In this document: positions 1-13,500 of the stretch, piece after piece
Numbering within the stretch: the first letter of the stretch is position 1
Layout of the letters: each line of letters begins with the position of its first letter
Origin: Euleptes europaea
Lineage: Eukaryota > Chordata > Lepidosauria > Squamata > Sphaerodactylidae
Direction: 5' to 3'
NCBI RefSeq assembly: GCF_029931775.1
Contig: NC_079317.1
Span: 24,542,169-24,606,168 of the forward strand
DNA length: 64,000 bases
The notes under the pieces: model-generated
Seen by the model: only the letters and a program-made list of their open reading frames with translations
What the model was told of the DNA's origin: nothing
Database searches by the model: none
Made by a program: the position numbers and the translations under genes

Positions 1-1317
1 AGGGAAGCAGATGTCAAATGTATGTTATGGGAATCTACGAGATAATTGTGCATGGTACAGGAACATCAAAGACCTCAGGAAGCTCGTTATTGCTATCTGC
101 ACACCAAGGCCATAGCTGGTGGGAGGGAGTCGGAGAGAGCAAGGGAGGTGGACGGTGGGAAGAGACATTCCAACCTGGGGCCTGCTAGACGCAGCGCCTG
201 AACCAAGGAAAGGCAAAAAGCCTGGACTGCTTTTACGAGCCCAGGGGCGGGGGGGGGGGGACACACAAAGCAAAAGCTTACAGACCCTTACACAGGGTTC
301 AGATCTCTGTTCCGCCATGACCTCCACTGGGATGACTTTGGATCAGTTGCATACAGTCAACCTAATTTTCTTCACAAGGTTGTTGTGAGAATAAAATAGG
401 GAAGGGATGATGACATTTTCCTTCTTAAATGCATTTGGAGTGTGAGGGGGCAGGCCGTGTGCTAGGGGGACCTGTTCATCACAGACCATTGGGGCCTAAC
501 CATAAACCTGAAACTAGAGTTGAACACAGTGTAAATCATATTTGCTGGCTCTTTTATATGATACGGAATACATCAAGTCACTACCCTGGACTGAAAGTGT
601 GAATAGTGAGAGCATCTGACATTTATCCCTGTAACTGATTTTTTTTAAACTCCTTTTTGTCTTTTTCAGTTTTGTTTGGGCAGACCAGACTACTTTACTA
701 GTGGTGCAAATGAGGTGGCATATTTTAAACTATGTTTTTAAAGGTGTTATGAAGCCTAATACACCACTGGCCTTCCGTGGTTAAGGTTAGACAGCTTCTG
801 AAACAATGATTACGATCTCAGACCTTAATAGCTGATGGAGCTGCTTTCCCAATATCTCTTTATAGTCTGTCCTTCCAGAGATTCCTCTTCAGAGAAGGAT
901 GTGAGAGCAAATCAGTATATTGTATCTCTTGAGGGGGAAGTGCTTGTGTAAATTGTTTCCAGATGTTAGAGCTGTCGCCACTCTGGAATTTTATGGATCA
1001 GGATTAATCAAAAAGAACAGGAGCTTCGCCCTCAGAAGAGACTGTCCTTTTGAGTAAAATGAGAATTTGCCGGAGCCGCTGTGGTCCAGTAGACTCAAGA
1101 GACAGGATTTTCAGGTCAGTCAGTGTAGCCTTGCACAAAGTCAACAAAATTTATATTTAGCATCTTCTGCTGAAGTTATATTTGTGTAGAGTGACTTTTA
1201 TTGTAAGCCGCCTTGGCTCCCACTGGGTGGGAGAAAGGCAGGGCAAAAACATTTTTAAATAAAAAACAAATCCTGGCTTCTCTCTGTGAGGGAGAGACTG
1301 TAGCTTGGCAGAAGAGC

Positions 1318-1512
1318 ACGCTTTATTGATTTATTTACTTCCTTTCTACCCTGCCATTCTCCCTAGTGGGGAACCCAAAGCAGCTTACATCATTCTCAAT
1401 TTCATCATCACCACAACCCTGTGAGGTAGGTTGAAAGTAAGCTTCCATGACAGAGTGAGGGTTTGAACTTGGAGTCTCCCAGATCCTAGTCTGACACTCT
1501 AACCTCTACACC
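1318..1512 (-). repeat. Sauria SINE
   Basis: Minus-strand copy: forward sequence shows CCTTTCTACCCTGCCATTCT, the ACAACCCTGTGAGGTAGGTT motif (complement of CCTACCTCACAGGGTTGT) and a tRNA-like head ending in CTAACCTCTACA. These are the hallmarks of the squamate Sauria SINE. Confidence 0.8.
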
Positions 1513-1725
1513 CCATCTGCTTGGCTTGCTGCACATCCCAGGGTCAGTCCCTGGCATTTCCATTTAAAAAGACCAGGCAGTAGGTGATGTGAAAGTCCTC
1601 CGCCTGAGGCCCTGGAAAGCCGCTGCCAGTCTGAGTAGACAGTATTGACCTCAATAGATCGATGGTCCGTTTCAGTATTAGGCAGCTTCGTGTGTGTAAA
1701 TCCTTGACCTTTCCAGTCAAGTAAC
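1503..1725 (+). repeat. tRNA-Ala-headed SINE
   Basis: CATCTGCTTGGCTTGCTG..., a B-box-like CAGGGTCAGTCCCTGGCAT, then the body GGTGATGTGAAAG, GCCGCTGCCAGTCTGAGTAG, TTAGGCAGCTTCGTGTGT. The head is degenerate. Same family as the clearer copies at 7920 and 32402. Confidence 0.8.
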
Positions 1726-1747
1726 ACCTGATGACTCTCAACTAGAT

Positions 1748-1925
1748 GGCCCAGACTCGTCTGATCTCATCACATCTTGAAAGCTAAGCAGGGTCAGCCC
1801 TGGTTAGTAGTTGGAAAGGGGACCACCAAGGAAATCCAAGGTCGCTACACAGAGGCAGGCGATAGCAAACCACCTCTGTTTGTCCATTGCCTTGAAATAC
1901 CCTGTGGGGGGGTCACCATAAACAT
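1748..1925 (+). repeat. 5S rRNA-derived SINE (5S-Sauria type)
   Basis: The head GAAAGCTAAGCAGGGTCAGC followed by CCTGGTTAGTA reproduces the internal promoter region of 5S rRNA. The body CACAGAGGCAGGCGATAGCA and GGGGGGTCACCATA follows. It inserted beside other SINEs. Confidence 0.85.
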
Positions 1926-3842
1926 GCAAGCATTTTATGCACACATACAACATGTGTTGAACAAGATTTTTTTGAAGCCCTGCGGGACTGCTGCCAGTTT
2001 GAGAAGACAGTACTGAGCGACTGGGGCTGGCTGATGTTCTGACTCTATACAGCAAAATGTGAATTTTAAAAAGGCCTGTTGAATAATAGACTTTTGTGCG
2101 AGTGAGGGCAGAGGATTATAAACCATTCTGCATATGATATCAAATGCACTTGATCCTCCACTGTGTCAAAAAAAACACCTGCTGTTGTCTGTCATATTTC
2201 TGCTTTGTGCAGAGGCTTAACTTGTCTAGAACATAATCTCTGTGACAAGGAAAGAGGGGACAAGGAAAGAGGGGACAACTGACTCTGAAGCCTTCTGTGT
2301 TCATAAGCATCTCTGTACTTCCTGTCCTTGGTCATGCCAGCCGCCAGCCGCGGTGCACTAGTTGGAGGCAGAGGAATGGAGGATGAATGTCGTGTTTAGG
2401 TTTAGGGTGATTTTTCAAGAAGCAGCCTGTTGTGCAATCCAAGTCACAGTACAGTTGGCAGTCTGTTTCAAGCGTCTCTCGCTTTCTTGGGGGATGTGAC
2501 TAACATATAAGTGGGCTCGTACAAAAATTCTGAAAGCCAGACAATTTTGTAAGCCCTGTCGGATAAGTCTAAAATATTTACATTGCCTTTTTCGCTCGCT
2601 ATGGGTATTTCGGAGAATTTTGCTAAATAACATGCTTCCTGCTCAGAATTATTATATCAGCCCAGATGTTTTTTCACTAATAGATTATACAAATGGGGAG
2701 CCCATAAGGTACAGCAAGGATAGAAAATTCTATCCCCCCCACTGTATACCCCTCTTCAGTGGCCGTTGTGGTTGCTATGGCAACCCAAAATAACACCCAA
2801 ACTCTGGCAGTTAAAACTCTGCAGTTGTCACTATTATGTTGCTCTGAGTTATCTTTTTAACCCTCAGTTGGGGGAGGGGGACATAGTTGGATTTTTCTGC
2901 AAATTTGGGGGCTTCCCCATCATAATAGGGTAGTCTTGGCTGGCACCATTGCACAGATTTCACTGTCCGCATGGGGGCCAGCCAGCAGTTGTTGAATTAG
3001 TATGGTAATTGCCTTTTCCTTAAAAAATTTTTCTCTTTTCTGGTCTCCTCACAATTGGTGGACTCCAGAAGAGTCTTTTTTTAAAGTAGTTTAGAGACTG
3101 CTTTTCCTGTTATTGTACCTTATTGCTAATGTTATGGAACCAAACACCACAATGCAGCCCGTTTATCTGAATCATGCTGGGAAATCCAGAATACATCGAT
3201 CTTATAGAAATCACCGGTGGTTGAACTGTGGATTTTGAATGTTTGTGCCCAAAATGCATGTGTAATTTTTTAAAAAAAGCTATCAAAATCTTTAAAATAT
3301 AACTGCTAAAGCGCAACATTGCTGATCGTAATTGCATTTGACATAATTCCAAGAAGCCTTAATTGGAGCTGGGGTAGAGAAGAGTGTTTAAAATAAGCTG
3401 CGACATCATAGATATTTGAGATAATTGTAGCTCACTCTGTTGGCTAAATCTAAACCTAAAGCTCATTAATTCTACTGGTGTGGCTCTTAGTTGCAAGTAC
3501 CAGGCCTGGTAATGTATTAAACTTGTGTTGGAAAATGTGGTGCTTGGCATACCAGGAAGGAGAAGTGCAATCTGAAAATAAGTTTAATTTATGCCGAACA
3601 ATGGTTTTAAGTAATGCAAACCCCAATAAAGCATTAACTACAGAAGCTTTATAAATTTGAGGTTGTGGAACCTGAACAGATCTATAATAGTGCACTGAGG
3701 AGCCATATCTCAAGATTAGTAATGTGGTCCAGGTTCAGTTTGACAGTTTCGTTTAATGGATGTTGGGTAGTACAGAGCTGAGAAGGACCTTTGCCAAGAT
3801 ACCGGAGAGCTGCTGCCAGCTGAGAATTTACACTACTGGGCA

Positions 3843-4075
3843 ATGTAGAAGAGTTGGTTTTTATATGCCGATTTTCTCTACCTTTGAAAGGAGAATCAAA
3901 CTGGCTTACAATCACCTCCCCACAACAGACACCTTGTGAGATAGGTGAAGCTGAGAGAGCTCTAAGAGAACTGTGACTATCCCAAGGTCATCCAGCTGGC
4001 TTCACTTGTAGGAGTGGAGAAAACAACTCGGTTCACCAGTTTAAAGTCCGCCGCTCACATGGAGGAGTGGGAAAT
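3843..4075 (-). repeat. tRNA-derived SINE with pyrimidine tail
   Basis: Forward: GTTGGTTTTTATATGCCGAT, AATCACCTCCCCACAACAGA, GACTATCCCAAGGTCATCCA. It is the reverse complement of the family whose plus copy (19513-19806) reads head GTGTAGTGGTTAAGAGCGG to tail CCAACTCTTCTTCTT. Confidence 0.8.
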
Positions 4076-4328
4076 CAATGTTGATCACCATTGATCTGAC
4101 TCAGTTCAGACATAGCAGCGAATCATTTGCCACTGTTTGGGTCAAACTGGTGAGATTTTATGATGAAATTTCACACCCATTCACAGTGATGTTGAACGAC
4201 GTTTAGGTATGTGGTTGTCAGATCCTTTTGCACTTTTCCACACTGTGGGCACCTCTGCCAAATTACGTGTTTTCTGTTCGTTCCTGAAGAGCTGAACATT
4301 AATGAAATGGTATTCTGCTTCTTTGTAG

Positions 4329-4537
4329 GTTGTGAGGATATTATTGCGGAGAGCATCTCTCTAGACACCTTAATTGCCATTCTCAAGTGGAGTTCTCAGC
4401 CATATGGCTCCAAGTGGGTACATCGCCAGGCACTCCATTTCCTCTGTGAGGAGTTTACCCAGGTCATGACTTCAGACGTCTTTTACGAGCTCTGCAAAGA
4501 TCACCTGCAAACTGCTATTCAGTCTGACTACTTACAG
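4329..4537 (+). CDS. BTBD7: BTBD7 coding exon: start of BACK domain
   Basis: AG acceptor at 4327-4328, donor GTAATT from 4538. The exon opens with the last two bases of a split codon, followed by 69 codons beginning CEDIIAESISLDTLIAILK and ending SDYLQ. The WSSQPYGSKWVHRQAL and FEL-like helix content is the family's BACK-domain N-terminal half. Open frame upstream of 4329 is intron read-through. Confidence 0.95.
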
Positions 4538-7500
4538 GTAATTTTTTTTCCATCGTTGGGATGACTTGATGTCCTGAACTCAAGCTTTGATAATCACTGT
4601 CTCTTGTGGAGCAGAAACATGCTGATTTTCAAATCTTAACTGGGGAGGAAAAACCCTGCCAGAATGACTGTGTGCAGAATGGGCTCTTTTTATTCTGGCA
4701 TATGTACACACAACCCTCAAGCAGAGGTAGTGATTAAGGAGCTCATTCTGCTTTCTTGGCACGTCACCCAACCCAAACTGGCAGTATAAACTATTTCTTG
4801 AGAGCCTAATAATAGTTTAGAAACCATTGCAAATTATTTTAAGTGAAACTTTTCTAGGCTTAATTTTTGCCTTGCCTGTTCAGAGGTTTATGGAAATTAT
4901 ATAGTAGTTCTCGTGCTAAAACTATGCATCATGGAAGAAAAAGTAAGTCTGGCTCATCGTTTTTTAGAAAGATATTTGTACCTGTTCTACAAGCAAAAAA
5001 AAAAAAAAAAGTTTTATTCCAACCAGTCCAATTGTCCCCTTTCTCCTTACATTTCTCTCTGTTGATTGTTCTTTCCTCACATCAAAGAAACAGCTGCATG
5101 TTTTCCAGTGTATCCTTGTATGTTTTTTGCCCTGGATATACTGAGGGAATTGGGAACTTCATTCATACAGTGGGCTTATCTTACAGTTATGGAAATGTCA
5201 GAAGACTTGACTGGGCGTTCTTAATTAGAAACTGAGTGTCGGATCCCACCAGTCATTTCTGTGGAGGAGGGGGAGCCATTTCTGCCATGGCTCCCCCTCC
5301 CATGGCAGACCTTTGAATCCCCCCTTATGCTGTTCCTGGGGGGGACCCCTGTCCCCCAGGAGCAGCATTTCAGGGAGTATTTTAGGCTGAGTGGGATGGT
5401 CTGTCTCTCAGGTTGTGCCAGACTGGGCAACACTGGGAAATAGCATGAAAGATTCCCATTACTTCGGGAATCCGTTCAATTCGGCGGGAATTCAAAGTTC
5501 GGAAAAAAAATTCGGCCGAATAAAGCCATTAAAAACACAATCGCGCCTTTCTGCTGCTCTGGGGGGGCATTTTTGGGGTTAGAGGTCCCAAACTTTCAGC
5601 AGAGCTTCAAAGGACGTTTATTGAAAGACTCCCCAAGTTTTGTAATGATTGGGTCAGGGGGAGCTGAGATATGGGCCCTGAAAGGGGTCCCCCCCACCCT
5701 TAATGTGCATCTCTCAGCAGAGCTTGCCGCCCACGCACAAAGCTCCCAGCCCCGACAACAGTTTGCAAAGCAACTGCAAAGCAACACAACCTTGTAAAAC
5801 AACACCTTTGCAACAGGGAAAACCAGAAGACACACAACTGAAACCTCCCCCCTCAAACCAGGGAGCGAGAGACTCGAGGGGGAACACACACCCCAGGCAG
5901 AACCGACAAAAGCCCCCTTTGGCTTCCCCCCCACCCACAGAAACTGCTCCCTCCCCACACACACACAGACTCTGCTTTCCCCCACACACACACACATACA
6001 CAGGAGAAAAATTATAGATTAAAGCCCCCAAAGGGGTCTTACTGTGGCTGTCTTCTGTTCCATCAGGAGGGGCTGGGGAGGACTTGTAATCCAAGATGAT
6101 TCCAATTAGGCACGGGACGTTTTGCTCTGGAGATGCACACACAGGATCGGCTGATCCATTCATCCCATTAGGGGAAAGGGGAAAGCCCATATCTCGGGAC
6201 CCCCTGACCCAATGTTCACAAAACTTGGGTGGTCTCTTAAGAACACTTGTCTGAAACTCCGCTCAAAGTTTGGGATCTGCACCCCAAAAAATGCGCCCCC
6301 TGCAGCCACTGAAAGAGAAAAGGGGGGAGGCGATATTTCTGCCCCCACTGAACCCATCTTTACAAAACTTGGGTGGTATCTTAAGAATAATTGTCTGAAG
6401 CTATGCTGAAAGTTTGGGGGCTATATCCCCAAAAAAGCGCCCCCTGCATCCACATAAATGGAAAAAGGGGGGAGGGAAAAGGGGGAGAGCCCATATCTCG
6501 AGACCCCCTGACCCAATGTTTACAAAACTTGGGGGGTATCTTAAGAAGCTTCATCTGAAGCTCCACTAAAAGTTTGGGGTCTGTACCCCCAAAAATGCGC
6601 CACTTGCAGCCATGGAAAGAAAAAGGGGGGAGCCCATATCTCGGGACCCCCTGACCCAATGTTTACAAAACTTGGGGGGTATCTTAAGAAGCTTCAGATG
6701 AAGCGCCAGTGAAAGTTTTGTGTCTGTACCCCAAAAAATACGCCCCCTGCAGCCACAGAAAGGAGCAAATGTGCACAAGCACCCCCACACACACACACAC
6801 ACGAGGATTTCGCTCTCTCTCTCTCTCTCTCCCTGGCCGGGCTGCACATCAGCTGATTCCTCCAGTACTCAATCCTGACTGATTGGCCAGAAGAAGACCC
6901 AGCTTGGCCACCGATTGGCCGGGGGAGGAGAATGCTGCTTACTGACGGTTATGCTGCTTACTGACGGCCCCGAATTTGCCGGATTTATTCACGAACTCCC
7001 GAACTCGCTGAATTCGGGGCCCCCGGTTGCCCGCCAGTTTTGAGTTCGGTTCCTCCCGAACTAAAAACCACTGAATCAGGGGAAATTCGGCTGATTTTCA
7101 GTTCGGGCCGAACCGAATCAACAGCCTTAGTGTACACATAACTTTTATATGCACTAGGAAACCAAAATAAGTCACACGACTTGCTTTATTGCAATATTCG
7201 CTTTATTATGGTGGTCTGGAATCGAACCCGCAATATCTCCAAGGTATGCTTGTATTCTGGTGTATGCAAGAAATTGTGTAAAAATGATGCACTGATTAGA
7301 CTGGGTTGAAAGATGGCTGGGAGAGACCAAAAAGCTTATATATCATCATGGGAAATAGACTGCTGAGCTCCAGGGATGTCTTTTTTAGGGAAACTATGAC
7401 AGGATTGAACATCTTGAGACTTCCTGCTGGTTTTTCCAGGCTTCAGAAGGTCTGAGATGCTGTGAGCAAGAGCAGTACATTAAACACTGTTTGCACTGGG

Positions 7501-10500
7501 GGAACTTAACTAGCTGTAACTTAGTGTTGATTTGAGAACTGTGTGCGTGCTCAGTGATTATTGTGCATTACCCCAAACTGAGCATGCTCAGTCATTGGCT
7601 TGCATGTTTCTTCGATAGGCAAGCGAGCAAGATGTGCTCAAGTACCTTATTAAATGGGGAGAGCATCAGTTGATGAAAAGAATAGCAGACCGAGGTAAGT
7701 GCTTCTTAACCGGCATGTCTAATTTTGATTTTTAGTGAATGAACTGCTTCAGGATCCTCCACTGTGAATTTATATGCTTCATAGGAAGCTGCCCTTCTAC
7801 ACACCATCTAGCTCAAAATTGTTGGTTGTGTCTGGCAGAGTTACAAGCTGAGATCTTTCCTAGTTCTTATTCCTGACACTGTTTAAAAATAAAAAACTGG
7901 GAATGCTAGGGATTGATGCTAGGGAGGGGCCGTGGCTCAGTGGTAGAGCCTCTGCTTGGCATGCAGAAGGTCCCAGGTTCAATCCCCGGCATCTCCAATT
8001 AAAGGGGCTAGGCAAGTGGGTGATGTGAAAGACCCCTGCCTGAGACCCTGGAGAGCTGCTGCCAGTCTGAGTAGACAATACAGACTTTGATGGACCTTGA
8101 TGGTCTGATTCAGCATAAGGCAGCTTCATGTGTTCATGTGATCTTGAGACCTTTTCCATCTGCTCTGCCACTAAACTGTGACCCCAGTGTACTGAATGGG
8201 AGTTGTGCTGGCTGTTCTTTTTAGCATTTCTTTGTTTAAGCAAATGTTGCTGTTGGGTTGTTCATCAGTGCCATACTTGTTCCTATCCTTCTGTCATCCT
8301 GATTTGGAAATTCCTAGCAGAAAGGAGAGCACCGGTGTTCACCCAGGGCTCCTCTGCTCCTAAGAAACTACTCCGTTCACCTTCATACATGACAGTGCTC
8401 CGTGTCCCCAGAGAGGGAGACTGTGGAAACTGCCTGTCTGCTCCACTCACATTAATGGGGAAGCCTATTTTAGTAGCACATCCCTAAGACTGGGAAACTG
8501 GGATATTTTTTGTGACACGTCCTGAAAGGCTTGTATTTCAAAGTGATTGATGGTGTCACTAGAAGCATCTAGATCAGTGGTTCCCAACCTTTTTTCATTT
8601 GCGTACCCCCTTGGCAGCTCATTTCTATAAATTGTACCCTTCATATTGCTGAAATGTTTGTAGTTAATATAGTTGCTATTATTTCAAATGTATATTTCTG
8701 GCATTATTCATTTTTTTTCCACGTACCCCTAAATGTCCTGATTCGTACCTCTGGGGGTACATGTACCCCAGGTTGGGAATCACTGATCTAGATGAACACA
8801 ACACCTGTGTGTGCAAAGTGGTGTCAAGTTGCAGCCAACTTATGGCAACTCGATAGGGTTTCAAGGCAAGAGACTAACAGAGGTGGTTTGCCATTGCCTG
8901 CCTCCATGTCACAACCCAGGACTTCTTTGGAGGTCTCCCATCCAGGTAGTAACTGGGGCCGACCCTGCTTAGCTTCTGAGATCTGACAGATCGGGCTAGT
9001 CTGGACCATCCAGGTCAGGGACATAACACCTACCAAAGCTTTAACAAGCTGTTAAATATACTTAACATGAATTGCTGTTTTTGAATTTGACTGTTCAGTT
9101 GGGGACTGCCAGGTGGTTGGTTGTTCATTAATGTGTTTGCAATGCAACTTAATATTGATGCAACCCACATACATGACAGGTGCAGTGTAGAGCACATTGT
9201 CGACATGTTTGACCCCATGCCCATACCAGTGTCCTTTTCTAAGCCTGACGTAGATTTTTTATCATAGAAAACTGTCTTTTCTTTTAGGGAGGTACTGGAT
9301 AAGAAATTTCCCGCAGGCAGCCCTAGATCATAGGCTTTCCTTGTGGCTTCAGAATTGATGTGTCAGATAAATAGATTTGGGATAGATGCTTCTCTGAGGA
9401 ATATGGGTGTTGGCTTTTTCAGACATGGGTGGACAAGCTGGCTTTACAGTAATAATACTTAAGTCTTTTAATGACATCTCTCCCTTGCTGTAGCAGAAAT
9501 GCAGAGTTGTTGTTATGAGTGGATGAAATGAATTATTTTTCTGACAGAGCCTAACTTGCTGAGTGGCACAGCTCACAGTGTGAACAAGCGAGGTGTGAAG
9601 AGGCGAGACCTTGATATCGAAGAGCTCAAAGAGATTCTGTCTCCTCTCCTGCCCTTTGTACGCATTGAACATATTTTGCCCATGAACAGTGAAGTGCTGA
9701 CTGATTCTGTAAGTCTCTCCCACAGTTTACTTAGAACAATGCTGCTTCTATGACATTAGGCAGATCATGAGAGGGAGGGCATCTTGGCCATCTTCTGGGC
9801 ATGGAGTAGGGGTGTGGGGAGGAGATAGGTGTGAATTTCCTGCATTGTGCAGGGGGTTGGACTAGATGACCCTGGTGGTACCTTCCAGCTCTATGATTCT
9901 GTGAACATTGCATATCTTTTACCTTTTTAAAAATGCATAAATCATCCTGTATTTGGTTACAGTAGGAATCTCTTGTTAATTTCTGAAGTTGCTAACTTCA
10001 GATCTAATGCAGAAGTTAAAACCTGGTCTAGACACTGGATCGGGCTGTACTGCTTTGCCTCACAGTGGGTTTACAGCCAGCCTGCCTACCTCCGTTTCAA
10101 ATAGCTTGAGGGAAGGATTGTGCCCCAAATTACCAGACGTGTTCAAAAAGGTTCTCCTTTTTTTCCTTCGAAGATGAAAAGAGGCCTCATTAGTACTCCT
10201 CCTTCGGACATGTTGCCCACAGCAGAGGGGGGCAAGTCAAATGCGTGGCTACGGCAAAAGAATACGGGAATATACGTGAGACCAAGGCTATTCTCGCCCT
10301 ATGTGGAAGAAGCCAAGGTAACAGGAGGGACTTTGTATTTGCGTTAACGAATGTGATGCCCATTAAGGAGCTCCGTTTTCAGATAGGCGTCCTAAAGAGT
10401 GAAACCATTTCCATCTTAACAAGATTTTGAAATCCAGACCTGGCTTAAACATTATCCAGATAAGAACCGATGCCTGTCTGAAAGCATTGAGCATTCCCCT

Positions 10501-13500
10501 CTTTCTCCCACATATTCATAGACTTAGCATGGCTTGTAGACAATGGGCCTTGACCTGGATAGCCCAGGCTAGCCTGATCTCATCAGATCTTGAAAGCTAA
10601 GCCAAGTTGGCCCTGGTCAGTATTTGGATGGGAGATCACCAAGGAAGTCCAGGGTTTCGACACAGAGGCAAGCAATGGTGAAACCACCTCTGAATGTCTC
10701 TTGAGTGGTTGATTTGAGTGTAGATCCAGCCCTGTGTGCTAAGCACAGTGGTCTGGCATGGTCATTATTTTTCTTACACAGTAGAGATTGCCTACCCCTG
10801 CTCAGTGACTCATTGTGATATATCCGTGCTGATGTTCCCAGCAGAAAAGAGCCTCAGCTCTGCCTTCTCCATGTCTGTAATCCTGCCTCTTGTGCACACA
10901 ATGAAGGGCTTATTTGATCTTCCCTCTCTTCCGGTTTGTCTTCTAACAAAGGGCTTACTGCCCTGGCTCCTGTGGTTTGCGAAGAAGCTTCAGCCAGAAA
11001 AACAAACCTGGAAGCAACGGAGGGGCTACATATCCAGCAAGCACAACCTGCTTTGTGTAGAGAGGATGAAGCTGTGTGCTCTTTTCTTTTCCCACAGAGA
11101 GTTTGTTCATGAGCACAGGCTAAATGTGATTTGATGTGTGGACCAGCATCTAGTGTACATCTTCTCTTTCTGGCACAAACAGACATTAAAACATCTTTTG
11201 CAAAATTCTACAGCCTTCAGCAGTCTCTGGCTTGGATCCTGTGAATGAGTCCCACACACCCAAGACAGTTTCTGTTACAGAGAATGCTTCCTCTTCTACT
11301 AAACTCTCCCTCTGTGCAAGGTCATTTCTTTGCCATAGGCCCTTGCGCAAATGGAAGTTTCTGGAGGGAGAGGAAGCATGCTCCACAGTAGAGACTGTCT
11401 GTGGCTTGTGGAACTCGTTCGCAGGATCCGAGCATGCATACTTCTCCCCTCCTCCGTTTTATTCTCACAACAACCCTGAGTTAGGCTGAGAGAAAGGGAT
11501 GGGCCTAAGGTCACCTACATGGCAGTTCTATGCAGAGTTACCCCAGTCTAAGCCCACTGAAATCAGTAGTAATAAGAAAGGCCATGCTGGATAGGACAAG
11601 GGTCCATCAAGTCCAGCAGTCCGTACACACAGTGGCCAACCAGGTGCCTCTAGGAAGCCCCCAAACAAGACGACTGCAGCAGCATTGTCCTGCCTGTGTT
11701 CCACAGCACCTAACATAATAGGCATGCTCCTCTGATCCTGGAGAGAATAGGTATGCATCATGACTAGTATCCACTTTTACTAGTAGCCATGAATACCCCT
11801 CTCCTCCATGAGCATGTCCACTCCCCTCTTAAAGCCTTCCAAGGCTTTAGACTGAATAGGATAGTCTTAGACTGCATAGGATTGCTAGCAAGCTTCGTGG
11901 CAAAGGATTTGTGGCAAGGGCTCTTGATAGCGTAATCTGGTGGCGGCAGGCAATTAGTTGTTCTTTTTGTGTAGTTGATGCCTGGAAAAGGGAGAAGAAC
12001 ACCTGTGTTATGCAACCTACGTTAGTAACCTTGTGTCAGCAAACTTTTAGTAACTTCTCTTTGTGTTCACTGATTGTTCCAGTCGGTTCTAGATGAGATG
12101 ATGGTGGAACAGACGGACCTGGTTCGTTTGCGGATGGTTAGAATGTCCAATGTACCAGACACTCTTTACATGGTAAACAATGCAGTTCCTCAGTGCTGTC
12201 ACATGATAAGTCACCAGCAAATGAGCAGTAACCAGTCCAGCCCTCCTTCAGTTGTAGCCAATGAAATCCCAGGTAAGTGTATGAGCTTCCTGCACATTGA
12301 ATTGCTTTCTCTTCACAGTGTTAAAAGATGTTTATTACAAGAATCCTGGAATCTGTTTGACGCAGTTTCATTACGCTGAGCAGGGTGGTGTCCTGGCATC
12401 TTCTGTAGAATCCCAGAAATCCAAATTTCTCTAAGTAATATTTTCAACCCTCATGGTTCCAAAGAAGGAAGCTGAGCTTTGCTGGCTGTTTGTAATGTAG
12501 GCTTAGAGATTCCTGTTAGCAGTTCTGGCCCTGCAAGCATGCAACCTAACTAAAGTTTATTTCTGGCTTTTACGGGAAAACAGTTCTCTGTCATGTTTGT
12601 TTTAAGATGAGAAGTGGGTTGGAAAGTACACGTTGCACGTAATCCTTTATGTGTTCTTGTATCTAAACATCCTTTCAAAATAAGCAAGCTTACAGTTGCA
12701 TAAAATGTATGTTTCTAGTTCCTTTTATAAAGATTTGTTGGTGGCTGATTCTTTTCACATTCAGAGAATGTGTATTTCGGAACAAAACTATTGTAGAATT
12801 TTTTAAAAAAAGAATACTGATTAACATCCTGCAATGATTAAAATGGCTTTCAACTTACTCTCATCACGTGCCACCAAAATAAAAGGGTGTGGGACATTAT
12901 TGGAAATGAAAGCAAAGGACCCTGTGTACCAGGAGTTCTGCAAAGAACTTCATGGCTCACATGAAGAAATAAAGCCGTCCGGTTTTAGTCACTTACTGTA
13001 GCTTGGATGCTAGAAAGAGACTACTTGTTCAAAAACACTCAGGGCCAGCAGAAGGCTCTGACAGAGACAGACCTTTTCCACGTTGTCCCTCCCCCAGAGG
13101 CCTCCTGAGAATGCCAAAAAGGCAGTGAGGAATATGTGGCAGTGTTGAATATGTGGAATAGAAGCTGTGTAAAGACATGCTGTAGCATGGAGGAAGAAAC
13201 AGTAACGATAGCCACCCCTGTCTCAGCAGAACCTCCACCTCCAGGGGAAGGCTTCTTGCATGGGTGGAAAGGAAGAAAACCGTCATGAGTGGAAGGAGCT
13301 TGCAGGAAGAGACCTTCCCTTCAGCTCCTGCGCCCTCTGAAAATCCACTGCTGAGGGCTAGTAAACTCCCCCCGGGCAGCGTGTTGTATGGGATTGGGCT
13401 TCAGAAAGAAGAGGGAATCAGATGAGAAACGTAGTTGGTGCCAAAACATTTGAACTCCCTCCCATGGGAGGTCTGTCTGTCTCTATCAGTGTCTTCTGCT

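Larger units (their letters stand above)
1..4328 (+). other. BTBD7: BTBD7 intron (upstream of first visible exon)
   Basis: No coding exon is recognised. It holds a short Sauria-SINE fragment (368-410), a 3' tail fragment (1195-1265), a SINE cluster (1318-1925) and a minus SINE (3843-4075). From about 2060 to 3840 I see only unique AT-rich sequence with no recognisable feature. Confidence 0.7.
4538..7618 (+). other. BTBD7: BTBD7 intron with composite repeat
   Basis: Contains a poly(A) run (4996-5010) in otherwise unique DNA, the 5463-7110 composite repeat and a Tigger-like fragment (7131-7255). No other feature is recognised. Confidence 0.7.

Noticed and set aside
1748-1925. Possible 5S rRNA gene
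   Set aside because: Only the internal part of 5S matches, followed by a SINE body repeated at many places in the window; it is a 5S-headed SINE.
5596-6847. Several minus-strand frames of 92-158 aa with repeated peptides
   Set aside because: They are translations of the tandem repeat and (CA)n runs in the composite element, with no conserved domain or plausible start.
7920-7995. Possible tRNA-Ala gene
   Set aside because: The tRNA-like head has mutated stems and continues into a conserved SINE body, with several relatives in the window.
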